Positions 35,282-43,709 of a stretch of DNA of 64,000 nucleotides are shown here, piece after piece. Position numbers and translations under genes: made by a program. This stretch comes from Candidatus Saccharimonadota bacterium (GTDB lineage: Bacteria > Patescibacteriota > Saccharimonadia > Saccharimonadales > Saccharimonadaceae), in assembly GCA_030537075.1 (NCBI GenBank), contig JAUNOS010000001.1:156079-220078 (forward strand), written 5' to 3'. The notes beneath the pieces are model-generated. The model was not told where the DNA came from and did no database searches. It saw only the letters and a program-made list of their open reading frames with translations. Every line of letters starts with the position of its first letter. The stretch's first letter is position 1.

Positions 35282-35925
35282 GACGTTCACAATCCTATAA
35301 TTCTTTTGCTCGGTTTGTACCAATTTTACTCGTGATCATCATTACCATTGTCGTTATCGCAGCCATTATCGCCATCGGGCGGGCGCTGTTCGGTGGCGAG
35401 ACGCAGCAAACACAGACCACGACCACAACTGATGCTGGTCGTGACGCGCTACTTTCAACCGATGTCAATCGTGCAGTACGCGTTACGGTACGCGGCCCTA
35501 TCGTAGCCCAGGAAAAATTTCGTTCGTATCGTGTGATGGCGTCTCCGCAGGCGCGTAGCATGGTGACGTATGAGGGCTACATGGATAAGCAGCTGGATGC
35601 TAAGCAACTGGATAATAATCCAAAAGCATATGAGGAGCTGGTCTATGCCCTCGAAAAGCGCAAGATGATGGAAGGCCGACAGCTCAGTGATGCCCAGAAC
35701 GACTTACGCGGCATCTGCGCAACGGGGAAGGTCTATATTTTTGAGACGCTGTATAATGGCCAGCCAGTAAAGACATTGTGGACGTCTGACTGTAGCGGCT
35801 CGAAGGGCTCGGCGGTGGCTTCGACGGAAGAGATTATCGATATGATACTCAAACAAATCCCAGATGGTAGCAAAATGGCTTCATCCGTTGGGCTCTATCA
35901 GAAGGAAAATTTCTTTCGGCTGTAG
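35278..35925 (+). CDS. membrane-anchored hypothetical protein, 215 aa
   Basis: A short basic N-terminus, one membrane segment (about 13-36), a Thr/Gln linker (QQTQTTTTTDAG), then an extracytoplasmic domain of about 165 residues with two cysteines (GICATGK and SDCSGSK) likely paired in a disulfide. No family recognised. Its own TGGTATAAT (35266-35271), inside the end of the HAD gene, ends 6 nt before the ATG, so it can be made independently of the polA transcript. Confidence 0.65.
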   Translation: MRRSQSYNSFARFVPILLVIIITIVVIAAIIAIGRALFGGETQQTQTTTTTDAGRDALLSTDVNRAVRVTVRGPIVAQEKFRSYRVMASPQARSMVTYEGYMDKQLDAKQLDNNPKAYEELVYALEKRKMMEGRQLSDAQNDLRGICATGKVYIFETLYNGQPVKTLWTSDCSGSKGSAVASTEEIIDMILKQIPDGSKMASSVGLYQKENFFRL

Positions 35926-35969
35926 TGCATGAGCGGGGGCTGTTTGCGACACTATGGGCGCTATAGCTC

Positions 35970-36013
35970 CCTGTATAGTACATATTTACAAAAATGACCT
36001 ATACAGGTAATAT
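35970..36013 (+). promoter_or_regulatory. inverted repeat and -10 box before the HATPase gene
   Basis: CCTGTATAG (35970-35978) and CTATACAGG (35999-36007) are perfect 9-bp arms separated by 20 bases. The right arm abuts the -10 TAATAT (36008-36013), which ends 6 nt before the HATPase ATG. The position suits a repressor operator. Confidence 0.6.
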
Positions 36014-36019
36014 AAGGAC

Positions 36020-37000
36020 ATGAAGGTATATCTGCCTAATTCAGCGTATATCGGCAATATTGATGGCTTTTTGCGCCATCTTGATACAGGCAGCCCGGAT
36101 GAGCTGAGCATTACGACGCATGACAAATGGATCAATGTACATCCTGGTGTCCTTGCGCTGGTTGCGCGACTTGGCATGGGTCTCAGTCCATCACATATCC
36201 ACTTTGATAATATTACGGCGACATCTGGCCATTATCTTGAGAGGATGGGGCTGTTTCGGCTGTTGGGCGTTGATTCGCCATATACGATTACCGAGCATGA
36301 GGCGGCAGGGCGTTTTGTGCCACTGACGGTCGTGAAGACACAGGAGGACCAAACCCGCTTTATCACGGATATGATCCCGCTCCTGCATCTTGCGCCTGAG
36401 CAGGCGGATGCTATTCGCTATGTGGTCGGTGAGCTGTTGCGCAATGTGCTCGAGCATGCCCGGTCGCCGCTCGGCGGTATCGTTGCGGCACAGTATTATC
36501 AAAAGACGAACATGGTGCGGGTCGGTATTTGCGATGGCGGTATCGGTGTGAGGCGATCCCTGTCGCGTGCCTGGTCAACCGCCCACGATGCCGAAGCACT
36601 GAGTCTGGCATTGACGCCTGGCATCACTGGCACAACGCGACGTGAAGGGGGAAGTGAAGTGAATGCTGGCGCTGGCCTCTTTTTCATTAAGTCAATGGCC
36701 CTGGTCGGCAGGAGTTATTTTATGCTATATAGCGGACAAGCGATGTACAAGCTGCATCTACGGCGTCCAACCAAGCGTTTTCCAACGATTCACTCCGACC
36801 CGCTGCGTGATCGTCATGCGCTGCGTGATGATGTGCCGCTGCTGGATGGTACGCTAGTGGCGGTTGATATTGCGCTGGATCAGACGCTGCATTTTCAGGA
36901 GCTATTGCGGACCATACGTGCGGCATACACCCAGACGGTTCGAGAACGACGAGAGCGACGCTATAAACGACCACAATTCATCACTGGAGATAACCTATGA
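36020..37000 (+). CDS. GHKL/HATPase-domain regulator
   Basis: 326-residue cytoplasmic protein with a GHKL ATP-binding domain in its middle: N box ELLRNVLEHA (Glu138, Asn142), G1 box CDGGIGV (Asp172, Gly174), G2 box NAGAGLFF (Gly217, Gly219). No dimerisation/phosphoacceptor His box and no membrane segment are seen, so it resembles anti-sigma-factor-type kinases more than sensor kinases. The N-terminal 100 residues are an unassigned alpha/beta domain. Translationally coupled (ATGA) to a STAS-like gene, the usual partner type for such ATPases. Confidence 0.8.
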   Translation: MKVYLPNSAYIGNIDGFLRHLDTGSPDELSITTHDKWINVHPGVLALVARLGMGLSPSHIHFDNITATSGHYLERMGLFRLLGVDSPYTITEHEAAGRFVPLTVVKTQEDQTRFITDMIPLLHLAPEQADAIRYVVGELLRNVLEHARSPLGGIVAAQYYQKTNMVRVGICDGGIGVRRSLSRAWSTAHDAEALSLALTPGITGTTRREGGSEVNAGAGLFFIKSMALVGRSYFMLYSGQAMYKLHLRRPTKRFPTIHSDPLRDRHALRDDVPLLDGTLVAVDIALDQTLHFQELLRTIRAAYTQTVRERRERRYKRPQFITGDNL

Positions 37001-37287
37001 CTATTATGATATATGACCAGGCGGGCGCATTTGCGGAAAATAAAGACATTGCGCGACGCATACGTATCGAGCAGATTATGCCTGCTATCACGAAAGGTGA
37101 GGTTGTGCAGCTCAATTTTACTGGGGTAACAGGAGTAACTCAGTCGTTTATGCACGCACTATTGGCAGAGCTGATACGCACGTACGGCGATGATGTGTAT
37201 GATCAAGTGCTGTTCATAAATTGTACGCCGCTGGTGCAGGAGATTGTCAACATAGTTGCGGATTATATGCAGGAGAGTGTGTTGTGA
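36997..37287 (+). CDS. STAS-like (DUF4325-type) protein
   Basis: 96 residues with the STAS-like pattern VVQLNFTGVTGVTQSFMHAL, then LFINCTPLVQEIVNIV. This small alpha/beta domain, known as DUF4325, typically sits beside a GHKL ATPase, analogous to anti-anti-sigma/anti-sigma pairs. The Ser/Thr-rich GVTQSF turn lies where STAS antagonists are phosphorylated, so the ATPase could phosphorylate or bind it; that is inference. It overlaps the ATPase gene by 4 nt and ends 12 bases before mutM. Confidence 0.75.
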   Translation: MTIMIYDQAGAFAENKDIARRIRIEQIMPAITKGEVVQLNFTGVTGVTQSFMHALLAELIRTYGDDVYDQVLFINCTPLVQEIVNIVADYMQESVL

Positions 37288-37299
37288 TGGAGCTTACGC

Positions 37300-38229
37300 A
37301 TGCCTGAGCTGCCAGAAGTCGAAACGGTGCGGCGGGGCTTGGCGGAGTTGCTGCCGGGGAGGCGGGTGGCGCGAGTCGTGGTGTTTGATTCGCCGAAGAG
37401 TTTTCCGAATGCCAAGGACCAGGTTGAGCAATTTTTGTATGGTGCGAATGTGACGGCGGTGCGGCGGCGAGCAAAAGTGTTGCTCATCGAGCTTGATTCG
37501 GGCTATACGCTGCTGACACACCTGAAGATGACGGGGCAGTTGGTGTTTCGCTCAAGCAGTGCCCAGCGGGCGGCACGAGGTGGGACTGGACCCGCGTCGC
37601 TCGAATCTGACTTCGCTGGCGGGCACCCGAACGATTCGCTCATCGGCGAGCTACCAGACCGCTCGACGCGGGTGCAGCTGGAGTTTGCCGATGGCTCGCG
37701 GCTGTTTTTCAATGACCAGCGCAAGTTCGGTTGGCTGCAGCTGCTGCCGACTGCCGAGGTATCGAACACGCCGTTTATGCAAAAAGTTGGCCCTGAACCG
37801 CTCGACCCACGCACCACGAGTGAACAATTTATTCAGCGCATCCGCCGCCGTAACGGCTCGCTCATCAAGCCGGCCTTTCTCGACCAGTCGGTTATCGCGG
37901 GCGTGGGGAATATTTACGCCGATGAGGCACTGTGGGCGGCGCGAATTCACCCTGAGGCGCGGGTGCGTGAGGTGACGGACGAGCAATTGAACACATTATT
38001 TACGGAACTGAAAAAAGTGCTGCAACTGAGTATCGACCAGGGCGGTTCGACGGATAAAAACTATGTTGACGCCGAAGGTCGGCGGGGAAATTATCTCCAA
38101 TTCGCTCACGTGTTTCGCCGCCAAGGCCAGCCGTGCCACCGCCACCCCGACCAAGAAATTATCAAGACCAAAGTCGGCGGCCGCGGGACGCATACCTGTC
38201 CGGTGTGTCAGGTAAAGGAGGTCGCATGA
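37300..38229 (+). CDS. mutM: formamidopyrimidine-DNA glycosylase
   Basis: 309-residue base-excision repair enzyme removing 8-oxoguanine and formamidopyrimidines, with AP-lyase activity through Pro2. The N-terminus PELPEVETVRRGL is canonical; THLKMTGQL and the H2TH region DQSVIAGVGNIYADE follow. The C-terminal zinc finger reads C-x2-H...C-x2-C (CHRH and CPVC), a variant of the usual four Cys. An insertion of about 25 residues (SSSAQRAARGG onward) follows the H-K-M-T-G segment. The stop overlaps holA by ATGA. Confidence 0.95.
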   Translation: MPELPEVETVRRGLAELLPGRRVARVVVFDSPKSFPNAKDQVEQFLYGANVTAVRRRAKVLLIELDSGYTLLTHLKMTGQLVFRSSSAQRAARGGTGPASLESDFAGGHPNDSLIGELPDRSTRVQLEFADGSRLFFNDQRKFGWLQLLPTAEVSNTPFMQKVGPEPLDPRTTSEQFIQRIRRRNGSLIKPAFLDQSVIAGVGNIYADEALWAARIHPEARVREVTDEQLNTLFTELKKVLQLSIDQGGSTDKNYVDAEGRRGNYLQFAHVFRRQGQPCHRHPDQEIIKTKVGGRGTHTCPVCQVKEVA

Positions 38230-39155
38230 TCCACCTCCTTCACGGTGACAACGAATTTGAAAAGCGGGAGCGGCTGGTGGCGCTGCTGGATGGTGCGCGC
38301 CCGCTTTCCCATGATGGCGCGGTGCTGGAATTGGGGCGGCTGCGTGAGCTGCTGCAGGGGCAGAGCTTGTTTGGCGAGGCTGAGCCAATTGTCATCCGGC
38401 GGCTGAGCGACAATACTGAAGCCTGGGCGGCGCTGCCGGAGCTGGCGGACGGCACGGACGTCACGCTCATTTTGCTGGAGATGAAGCCTGACAAGCGCAC
38501 TAAAACCTACAAATGGCTGCAAAAGCACGCCGAAGTGACGGAGTGCAAGGCATTTGGTGAGCGCGACCAGACTAAAGCGGTGGCCTGGTGTGTGGCGCGG
38601 GCTGAGGCGGCGCATCGGCTGAGCCTGACGCGTGAGGCCGCTCAGGCTATCATCGAGCGGCTGGGGCATGATCAGCTGCGGATCGATCATTTTCTGGCGC
38701 AACTGGCGCTGGCGGACGACGCGACGGTGGCGACCATCCATCAGCTGCTGCCGCTGGCGAAGACGGAGAGCGCTTTCGTGCTGTTCGAGGCGGCGCTCAA
38801 GGGTGACATTGCGACTGTGCAGCGCACGCTGCGGTTTTTAGAGCAGAGCAGTGGCGATGACGGCGCGTACCAGACACTGGGGCTGCTGGCGTCGCAGCTG
38901 GTGCAGCTGAACGCACTAGTGTTGGCGGGTGGTGACGCCGCACGAGTAGCGGCAGATTTTGCGGCACATCCGTATGTGCTCCGTAAATTGGCGCCGTATG
39001 TGAAAAATATCACGGTGGCACAATTAGCGGCGATGAACCAGGCACTAGCGGCGGCTGACCACCAGATGAAAACGACCAGTGTGGGGCCATGGCTACTTGT
39101 CGAAGTAGCGATACAAGACATAATGGGCGGGAGAAAAGGAGTAGATGATGAGTGA
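38226..39155 (+). CDS. holA: DNA polymerase III delta subunit
   Basis: 309-residue clamp-loader subunit that opens the sliding clamp. The opening IHLLHGDNEFEKRERL matches HolA (LLYGxDxxLxxE type), then LILLEMKPDKRTK, KAVAWCVARAE, LGHDQLRIDHFLAQLAL and a C-terminal helical domain with FVLFEAALKGD and LGLLASQLVQL. ATG 38226 is chosen for the ATGA overlap with mutM and the AAAGGAGG before it. The rpsT gene nearby is a common bacterial neighbour of holA. Confidence 0.92.
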   Translation: MIHLLHGDNEFEKRERLVALLDGARPLSHDGAVLELGRLRELLQGQSLFGEAEPIVIRRLSDNTEAWAALPELADGTDVTLILLEMKPDKRTKTYKWLQKHAEVTECKAFGERDQTKAVAWCVARAEAAHRLSLTREAAQAIIERLGHDQLRIDHFLAQLALADDATVATIHQLLPLAKTESAFVLFEAALKGDIATVQRTLRFLEQSSGDDGAYQTLGLLASQLVQLNALVLAGGDAARVAADFAAHPYVLRKLAPYVKNITVAQLAAMNQALAAADHQMKTTSVGPWLLVEVAIQDIMGGRKGVDDE

Positions 39156-39993
39156 AAAGCGATGGAGCGGGGAGTTGGGAGAGCGTACTCGCGGGATGGT
39201 GCTGCGTGGTATGGCTGGAGTGGCTTCGCTGTCGGTACTACTTGGCTTGACCTCATGTGATAAGGTTTCGGCTGAGGTGAAACCAGCGCAGGCTACTGCT
39301 GGTGAGACGCCGTCACCTAGCCCCAGCGAGACCGCTCCTCGACCGGTGGCGACTGCGACCGTCACGGAGACGGTGACCGCGCCACCATCTTCTGAGCCGG
39401 TCGTCGAGAAGACAGCGTCCCTGGAGGAGTCACTGGCGCCTGACCAGCTCACGGAAGATGAACGAGTAGAGCGGTCGCATCAGGCACAGGCTGCAGTGCT
39501 GCGCGCCCTTGAAGCAATTCCGCTGACTCGCGAGGCAGAACTGGCTGGTGAGGATGCGCCAGTTGACGGCGTGATAGCTTTCGCGGAGCTGAGGCGGACA
39601 TACGAGGACGGTGATCGCTCAGTGGTTCAGTCGCTGGCCGTGGAGACGAGTAGTGGTGAGTTAGTGGTGCGGCTGACGAGTACCGAAGTGTGCCTGGAGG
39701 GCGACGAACCAGTCGGCTGCGCTGCGGAGAAAGATGGTGCGTATGAGCTGCGCTTTGGCCGTGTGGTGCCAGCGGGCGAGGTATTCACCCTTGCTGAACT
39801 GCGTGGTGCGATGCAGTCAGGCCAAGCGATACTTGTGGGCGGACGTATCGCTGTCTCTGGCCACGAGGGAACCTACGACGCGGAGGTGATGCTGGGGGAG
39901 GATGGTCGCATCAGGCTGGTCGGCGGCGAGGGCATGACCGCACGCCAGGAGCTTGATGGACTACTAGTATTCGGTGGCTACGGCCGTTCCTAG
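39148..39993 (+). CDS. Sec-type lipoprotein with Thr/Pro-rich linker
   Basis: 281 residues: a basic N-terminus, a hydrophobic segment (about 19-36) and lipobox LTSC with Cys37, then a linker containing PVATATVTETVTAP and an acidic domain of about 190 residues with one Cys pair (TEVCLEG, VGCAAE). No fold recognised. ATG 39148 is spaced 6 bases from AAAGGAG; ATG 39145 is too close. It overlaps the holA 3' end by 8 bases. The linker is shared in style with the 31352 lipoprotein. Confidence 0.72.
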   Translation: MSEKRWSGELGERTRGMVLRGMAGVASLSVLLGLTSCDKVSAEVKPAQATAGETPSPSPSETAPRPVATATVTETVTAPPSSEPVVEKTASLEESLAPDQLTEDERVERSHQAQAAVLRALEAIPLTREAELAGEDAPVDGVIAFAELRRTYEDGDRSVVQSLAVETSSGELVVRLTSTEVCLEGDEPVGCAAEKDGAYELRFGRVVPAGEVFTLAELRGAMQSGQAILVGGRIAVSGHEGTYDAEVMLGEDGRIRLVGGEGMTARQELDGLLVFGGYGRS

Positions 39994-40011
39994 CGAAAAA
40001 GCGACGATAGC

Positions 40012-40041
40012 AAAAATCCCGCCAGATCTGGCGGGATTTTT
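40012..40041. terminator. bidirectional terminator
   Basis: AAAAATCCCGCCAGA / TCTGGCGGGATTTTT, a perfect 30-base palindrome between the convergent lipoprotein and rpsT genes. It works on both strands. Confidence 0.92.
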
Positions 40042-40057
40042 ACTTGGTGAAGATGAC

Positions 40058-40474
40058 TTACGCAGCCTTCTTGGCAGCTGGTTTTTTGGCTGCAGTGGTC
40101 TTCGTCGCAGGCTTCTTGGCAGCGGTTGCCTTTGGCGCAGCTTTCTTCGCAGGTGCTTTCGCAGCTGGCTTTGGTGTGGCAGGCTTGGCAGTAGTTTTCG
40201 CAGCGGCTGGCTTCTTGGTTGCCTCTAGCTTGACGCCAGCTTCCTTGGCGATCCTGCTCAGGGCGCTCTTGCGGCGCGCCACGGTATTTTTCTTCAGCAG
40301 ACCCTTTTTTACTGCAGTGTCGAGTTCGCGCTGTGCATCAGCCAGGGTCTTGGCTGATGGCTGAGCCATAAAGGCCTTCACGGCGCCCTTGATATCTTTC
40401 TTGATACCGATGTTGAGCTCGCGACGCTTGATGGTTTGCTTGGCACGCTTGATGGCGGATTTGATGATTGGCAT
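40058..40474 (-). CDS. rpsT: ribosomal protein S20 with histone-like tail
   Basis: 138 residues. Residues 1-83 are a normal bS20 (PIIKSAIKRAKQTIKRR, then KKGLLKKNTVARRKSALSR) that binds 16S rRNA early in 30S assembly. Residues 84-138 are an added tail of Lys/Ala/Pro repeats (PAAKAPAKKAAPKA and similar), not part of the usual 85-90 residue protein, and resembling histone H1-type tails. The minus-strand leader has AAAGGAAA before the ATG. Confidence 0.94.
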   Translation of the reverse strand: MPIIKSAIKRAKQTIKRRELNIGIKKDIKGAVKAFMAQPSAKTLADAQRELDTAVKKGLLKKNTVARRKSALSRIAKEAGVKLEATKKPAAAKTTAKPATPKPAAKAPAKKAAPKATAAKKPATKTTAAKKPAAKKAA

Positions 40475-40618
40475 AGATTTCCTTTACCTCTATAAATTTG
40501 TTTCGCTAATCAAGGAAGGATTATACAGAAAAATGGTATAAAAGTAAAGAGGAGGGCTGATGGAAGTGTGGTATGATGGAAAGAGAGTAGTATGCGGTGG
40601 GACGGAAGGAGTAACGGT

Positions 40619-41266
40619 ATGGCAGAAAAAAGTGGTAATATGCAGGGCGAAGCTTGGGGTCCTCGACTGAGCCGGCGTCAGCTTGGCGGGATGATGTTCG
40701 CAGCATGCACGGCGTCGCTGGTGGCGGGATGTCATAGTGCGGAGAGTAGTCCCCCTCCTCGGGTGGAGACGTCACCACCTCGTCCATCTGAACAGCTATC
40801 CAGCGAGGAGTTGTTTGATATGACGCAGCACGGCATCGGCGCAGTGACGCAGCTGGTCGATGAAGCCGGAAAGATATATTCAGCAAATGACTACATGGAG
40901 TTTGCCTACAGGAGTCGTAATGGTGATGTGAGGGATATCTCCATCCAAACAATTGGCGTTGGGGTCGGTGAAGTGTACATCGCGGTTATCGTGAAAAATA
41001 CGCCGCGTGATGGCTGCGCAGCAGAACAGACTTGCGACCCTGAACTAGAAATGAAGATATATGTACCTGGAGAGTACCCAGGGGATGTCAATTTGACCGC
41101 AGATAAGGTACGTGAATTCCTGTATGGCGAAGGTGCGTTTTTAGCGGAAGTGCGGTGTGGCACCGACAGCGTTGATCTGACGAAAGAGGGTAAGGTCACG
41201 CTCGGAGAGGGGGCGGTAGACTCCTCTCCGACAGACGTGTTGCGAGATTGTCTGTATAGGTGGTAG
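40619..41266 (+). CDS. Tat-type lipoprotein, 215 aa
   Basis: The N-terminus has a twin-arginine motif RLSRRQLGG (Arg19, Arg20), a hydrophobic stretch and lipobox LVAGC with Cys38, so export folded through Tat and lipid anchoring are predicted. A Pro/Ser linker leads to a domain of about 150 residues with two further Cys pairs (DGCAAEQTC and RCGTD/RDCLYRW). Fold unknown. GGAAGGAG precedes ATG 40619, and a TATGAT lies at 40572-40577. Divergent from rpsT. Confidence 0.72.
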   Translation: MAEKSGNMQGEAWGPRLSRRQLGGMMFAACTASLVAGCHSAESSPPPRVETSPPRPSEQLSSEELFDMTQHGIGAVTQLVDEAGKIYSANDYMEFAYRSRNGDVRDISIQTIGVGVGEVYIAVIVKNTPRDGCAAEQTCDPELEMKIYVPGEYPGDVNLTADKVREFLYGEGAFLAEVRCGTDSVDLTKEGKVTLGEGAVDSSPTDVLRDCLYRW

Positions 41267-41357
41267 TCTGATACAAGATGGCCTCTTGACGTAAGCAAGA
41301 CGCTTATGGTATAATGGAGAAAAGTGTACACCAACAAACATAAACAGGAATACATCA

Positions 41358-43031
41358 ATGGCCAGCCAACCCCCAAAGCAGGAAATTATTGACAAAATCA
41401 AAGATGCCACAAATATTTTAGTGGCAGTCAGTGCCGACCCGTCAGTCGATGAGTTGTCGGCGGCGTTGGGGCTGACGCTGTTTTTGAATAAGCTGGACAA
41501 GCACGCTACCGCGGTGTTTAGCGGTAAGGTGCCGCCAGCCATTTCCTTCCTGGAGCCAGACAAGACGTTTGAGGGAACGGTGGACTCGCTGCGGGACTTC
41601 ATCATCGCGCTGGATAAGGAGAAGGCTGACCATCTGCGCTACAAGGTGGTGGATGATGCGGTGAAGATTTTTATTACACCGTATCGGACGACGATTTCTG
41701 AGAAGGATCTGGATTTTTCTCAGGGGGATTATAATGTCGAACTGGTCATCGCGCTCAATGTTGAGAATAGTGAGCATCTGGATGCGGCGCTGGCGGCACA
41801 CGGTAAGATTTTGCATGATGCGGTCGTGACCACGGTGACAGCTGGAGCAGTGAAGAGTAGTCTGGGGACGATTGACTGGCATGATGAGAAGGCGTCGAGC
41901 GTCAGTGAGATGCTGGTCGAGCTGATCGATGGACTGAAAACGCCGAAGGTGGTGCTGGATGAGCAGATTTCGACGGCGCTGCTGACTGGTGTCGTGGCGG
42001 CAACCGAACGCTTTAGTAATACCCTCACATCATCGCGCACTATGACAGCGGCGGCTGAACTGATGGCGGCGGGAGCAAATCAGCAACTGATCGCGCAGAA
42101 GTTGCTGGAGGGCGAGGCCAAACCTGCGGACGACACGCCACGTCCGTCTGACAGTAACGATGACGGCGTCAGTTCATCTGATGACACTGTATCGGCATCC
42201 GACAGCGCTGCATCGGATGATGCGCCAGAAGAGAAGGACGAGACGAAATTATCAATTCAGCGAGAAGCGAAGACTAAGCCAGAGTCAAAGAAGACTGACG
42301 GTGCTCTTTCGGTACGCCATGAAAAAACCGGTAGTCTAGAGGAGGTGGCTAAGCAGGCGCAGGCGGAGGCTCAGGATGCGGCGACACGTGCTGCGACCGC
42401 ACAACTCAGTAAGATTCAGCCGCTAGGGAGTGTCACGGGTGATGCTGATTTGAACTATGAAGAGCAGCCGGTTATTCAGCCGTCGACCGCGGCCATGCCA
42501 CAGACGGCGCCATCGCCAGTATTTGGCGGGACGCTGAATGCCACCTCTGATCAGGCAGCTGAAGATAAGCGCCGCGAGCGAGAAAGCGACCAAAATAAAG
42601 CGATTTTGACCCATCGTCAGTATGTCGGTGACGACACGCCATCGTTTAGCGACTCGCCACTTAACTCGACTGTTGCAGGTTCTGATGAGCCGCCAAAGGT
42701 CGATCCATTCGCCGCGGCACCATCAGCTGGCAAGAGTGGCGATGATGTGCTGTCGGCGCTAAAAGAAGAGACGAAAAAGATCGCTGAACCGGCGGCGTCA
42801 GGGGCAAGTTCTACACCAGCCGCACCGATGACCACGCTGGCGGATATCGAGGCGAATATCAGCCATGGCTTGCCACCGATGCCAGACTTTTCGCAGTTGC
42901 CGCCGCTCCCACCGGCGCCGGTCGGCGCTGCAGTAGGCGAGGGTAGCACTGCGACCCCTTCGCCAACGTCCACCACGCAGCCAAATGGTCAATTTAATCC
43001 TTCGCAGTTCCAAATTCCAGGGCAGTCATAG
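41358..43031 (+). CDS. degenerate NrnA-like DHH protein with long disordered tail
   Basis: 557 residues. Residues 1-255 follow the NrnA/DHH outline: VAVSADPSVDELSAALGL stands where HxxPDxDxxGS is expected, TIDWHDEKASSVSEML where the DHH motif lies, and TALLTGVVAATERF where GIxxDTGxF lies. Most metal ligands are lost, so the nuclease/phosphatase activity is doubtful. The DHHA1 domain is replaced by about 300 low-complexity residues rich in Ser, Asp, Ala and Pro. Position before truB is the nrnA slot of bacterial rbfA-nrnA-truB-rpsO-pnp clusters. Promoter TTGACG-18-TATAAT (41286-41315). Confidence 0.7.
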   Translation: MASQPPKQEIIDKIKDATNILVAVSADPSVDELSAALGLTLFLNKLDKHATAVFSGKVPPAISFLEPDKTFEGTVDSLRDFIIALDKEKADHLRYKVVDDAVKIFITPYRTTISEKDLDFSQGDYNVELVIALNVENSEHLDAALAAHGKILHDAVVTTVTAGAVKSSLGTIDWHDEKASSVSEMLVELIDGLKTPKVVLDEQISTALLTGVVAATERFSNTLTSSRTMTAAAELMAAGANQQLIAQKLLEGEAKPADDTPRPSDSNDDGVSSSDDTVSASDSAASDDAPEEKDETKLSIQREAKTKPESKKTDGALSVRHEKTGSLEEVAKQAQAEAQDAATRAATAQLSKIQPLGSVTGDADLNYEEQPVIQPSTAAMPQTAPSPVFGGTLNATSDQAAEDKRRERESDQNKAILTHRQYVGDDTPSFSDSPLNSTVAGSDEPPKVDPFAAAPSAGKSGDDVLSALKEETKKIAEPAASGASSTPAAPMTTLADIEANISHGLPPMPDFSQLPPLPPAPVGAAVGEGSTATPSPTSTTQPNGQFNPSQFQIPGQS

Positions 43032-43034
43032 TCC

Positions 43035-43691
43035 ATGGATGAAATGATCCTGATCGATAAGCCGGCTGGGATGACCAGTTTCGGCGTGGTGGCGCGGGTG
43101 CGCCGAGTGCTGAGCCAGCAGGCGGGCAAGAAAGTCAAAGTGGGTCATACAGGGACGCTGGACCCATTTGCCACGGGGCTGATGATACTCGTCACAGGAA
43201 AGATGTGCCGCGAGGCCGGGACCTACACCAAGCTTGATAAGTGGTATGAGGCGGAGATTATCCTTGGACAGGAGTCGACCACGGGCGATCCTGAGGGTGA
43301 GCTCACTGTCATTTCCGACGCCAGCCCGTCACGCGAGGCCGTCGAGGCGGCGCTGCGGCAGTGGACGGGGCCGATTCGGCAGCGTCCGCCAATTTTTAGT
43401 GCTATCAAGATCAATGGTCAGCGGGCGTATCATCTGGCACGCGATGGCAAAGAAGTGGAGATGCCAGAGCGCACCGTGACAGTTTACGCACTGGAGCTGG
43501 TGTCATATGATTACCCGCGTCTCGTGATTCGTGCGCACGTGTCGAGTGGCACTTATATCCGCAGCCTGGCGGTGGATATCGGGCGGACACTGGGGACGGG
43601 GGCGTATTGTCAGGGCTTAAGGCGAACGCAGATTGCCCAGTATATGGTGGATGAGGCGAAAACGCTGGCAGATTTTGGCATCACGTCCTAA
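43035..43691 (+). CDS. truB: tRNA pseudouridine-55 synthase
   Basis: 218-residue enzyme making pseudouridine 55 in the T-loop of tRNAs. Motif ILIDKPAGMTSF starts the fold, catalytic Asp43 lies in GHTGTLDPFATG, and RPPIFSAIKINGQRAY and SSGTYIRSLAVDIG follow. The protein is short because the C-terminal PUA-like domain is missing. It starts 3 bases after the NrnA-like gene, so they are co-transcribed. An in-frame ATG 43044 is an alternative start. Confidence 0.95.
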   Translation: MDEMILIDKPAGMTSFGVVARVRRVLSQQAGKKVKVGHTGTLDPFATGLMILVTGKMCREAGTYTKLDKWYEAEIILGQESTTGDPEGELTVISDASPSREAVEAALRQWTGPIRQRPPIFSAIKINGQRAYHLARDGKEVEMPERTVTVYALELVSYDYPRLVIRAHVSSGTYIRSLAVDIGRTLGTGAYCQGLRRTQIAQYMVDEAKTLADFGITS

Positions 43692-43709
43692 AGGTGCTAT
43701 GATGAGGAT

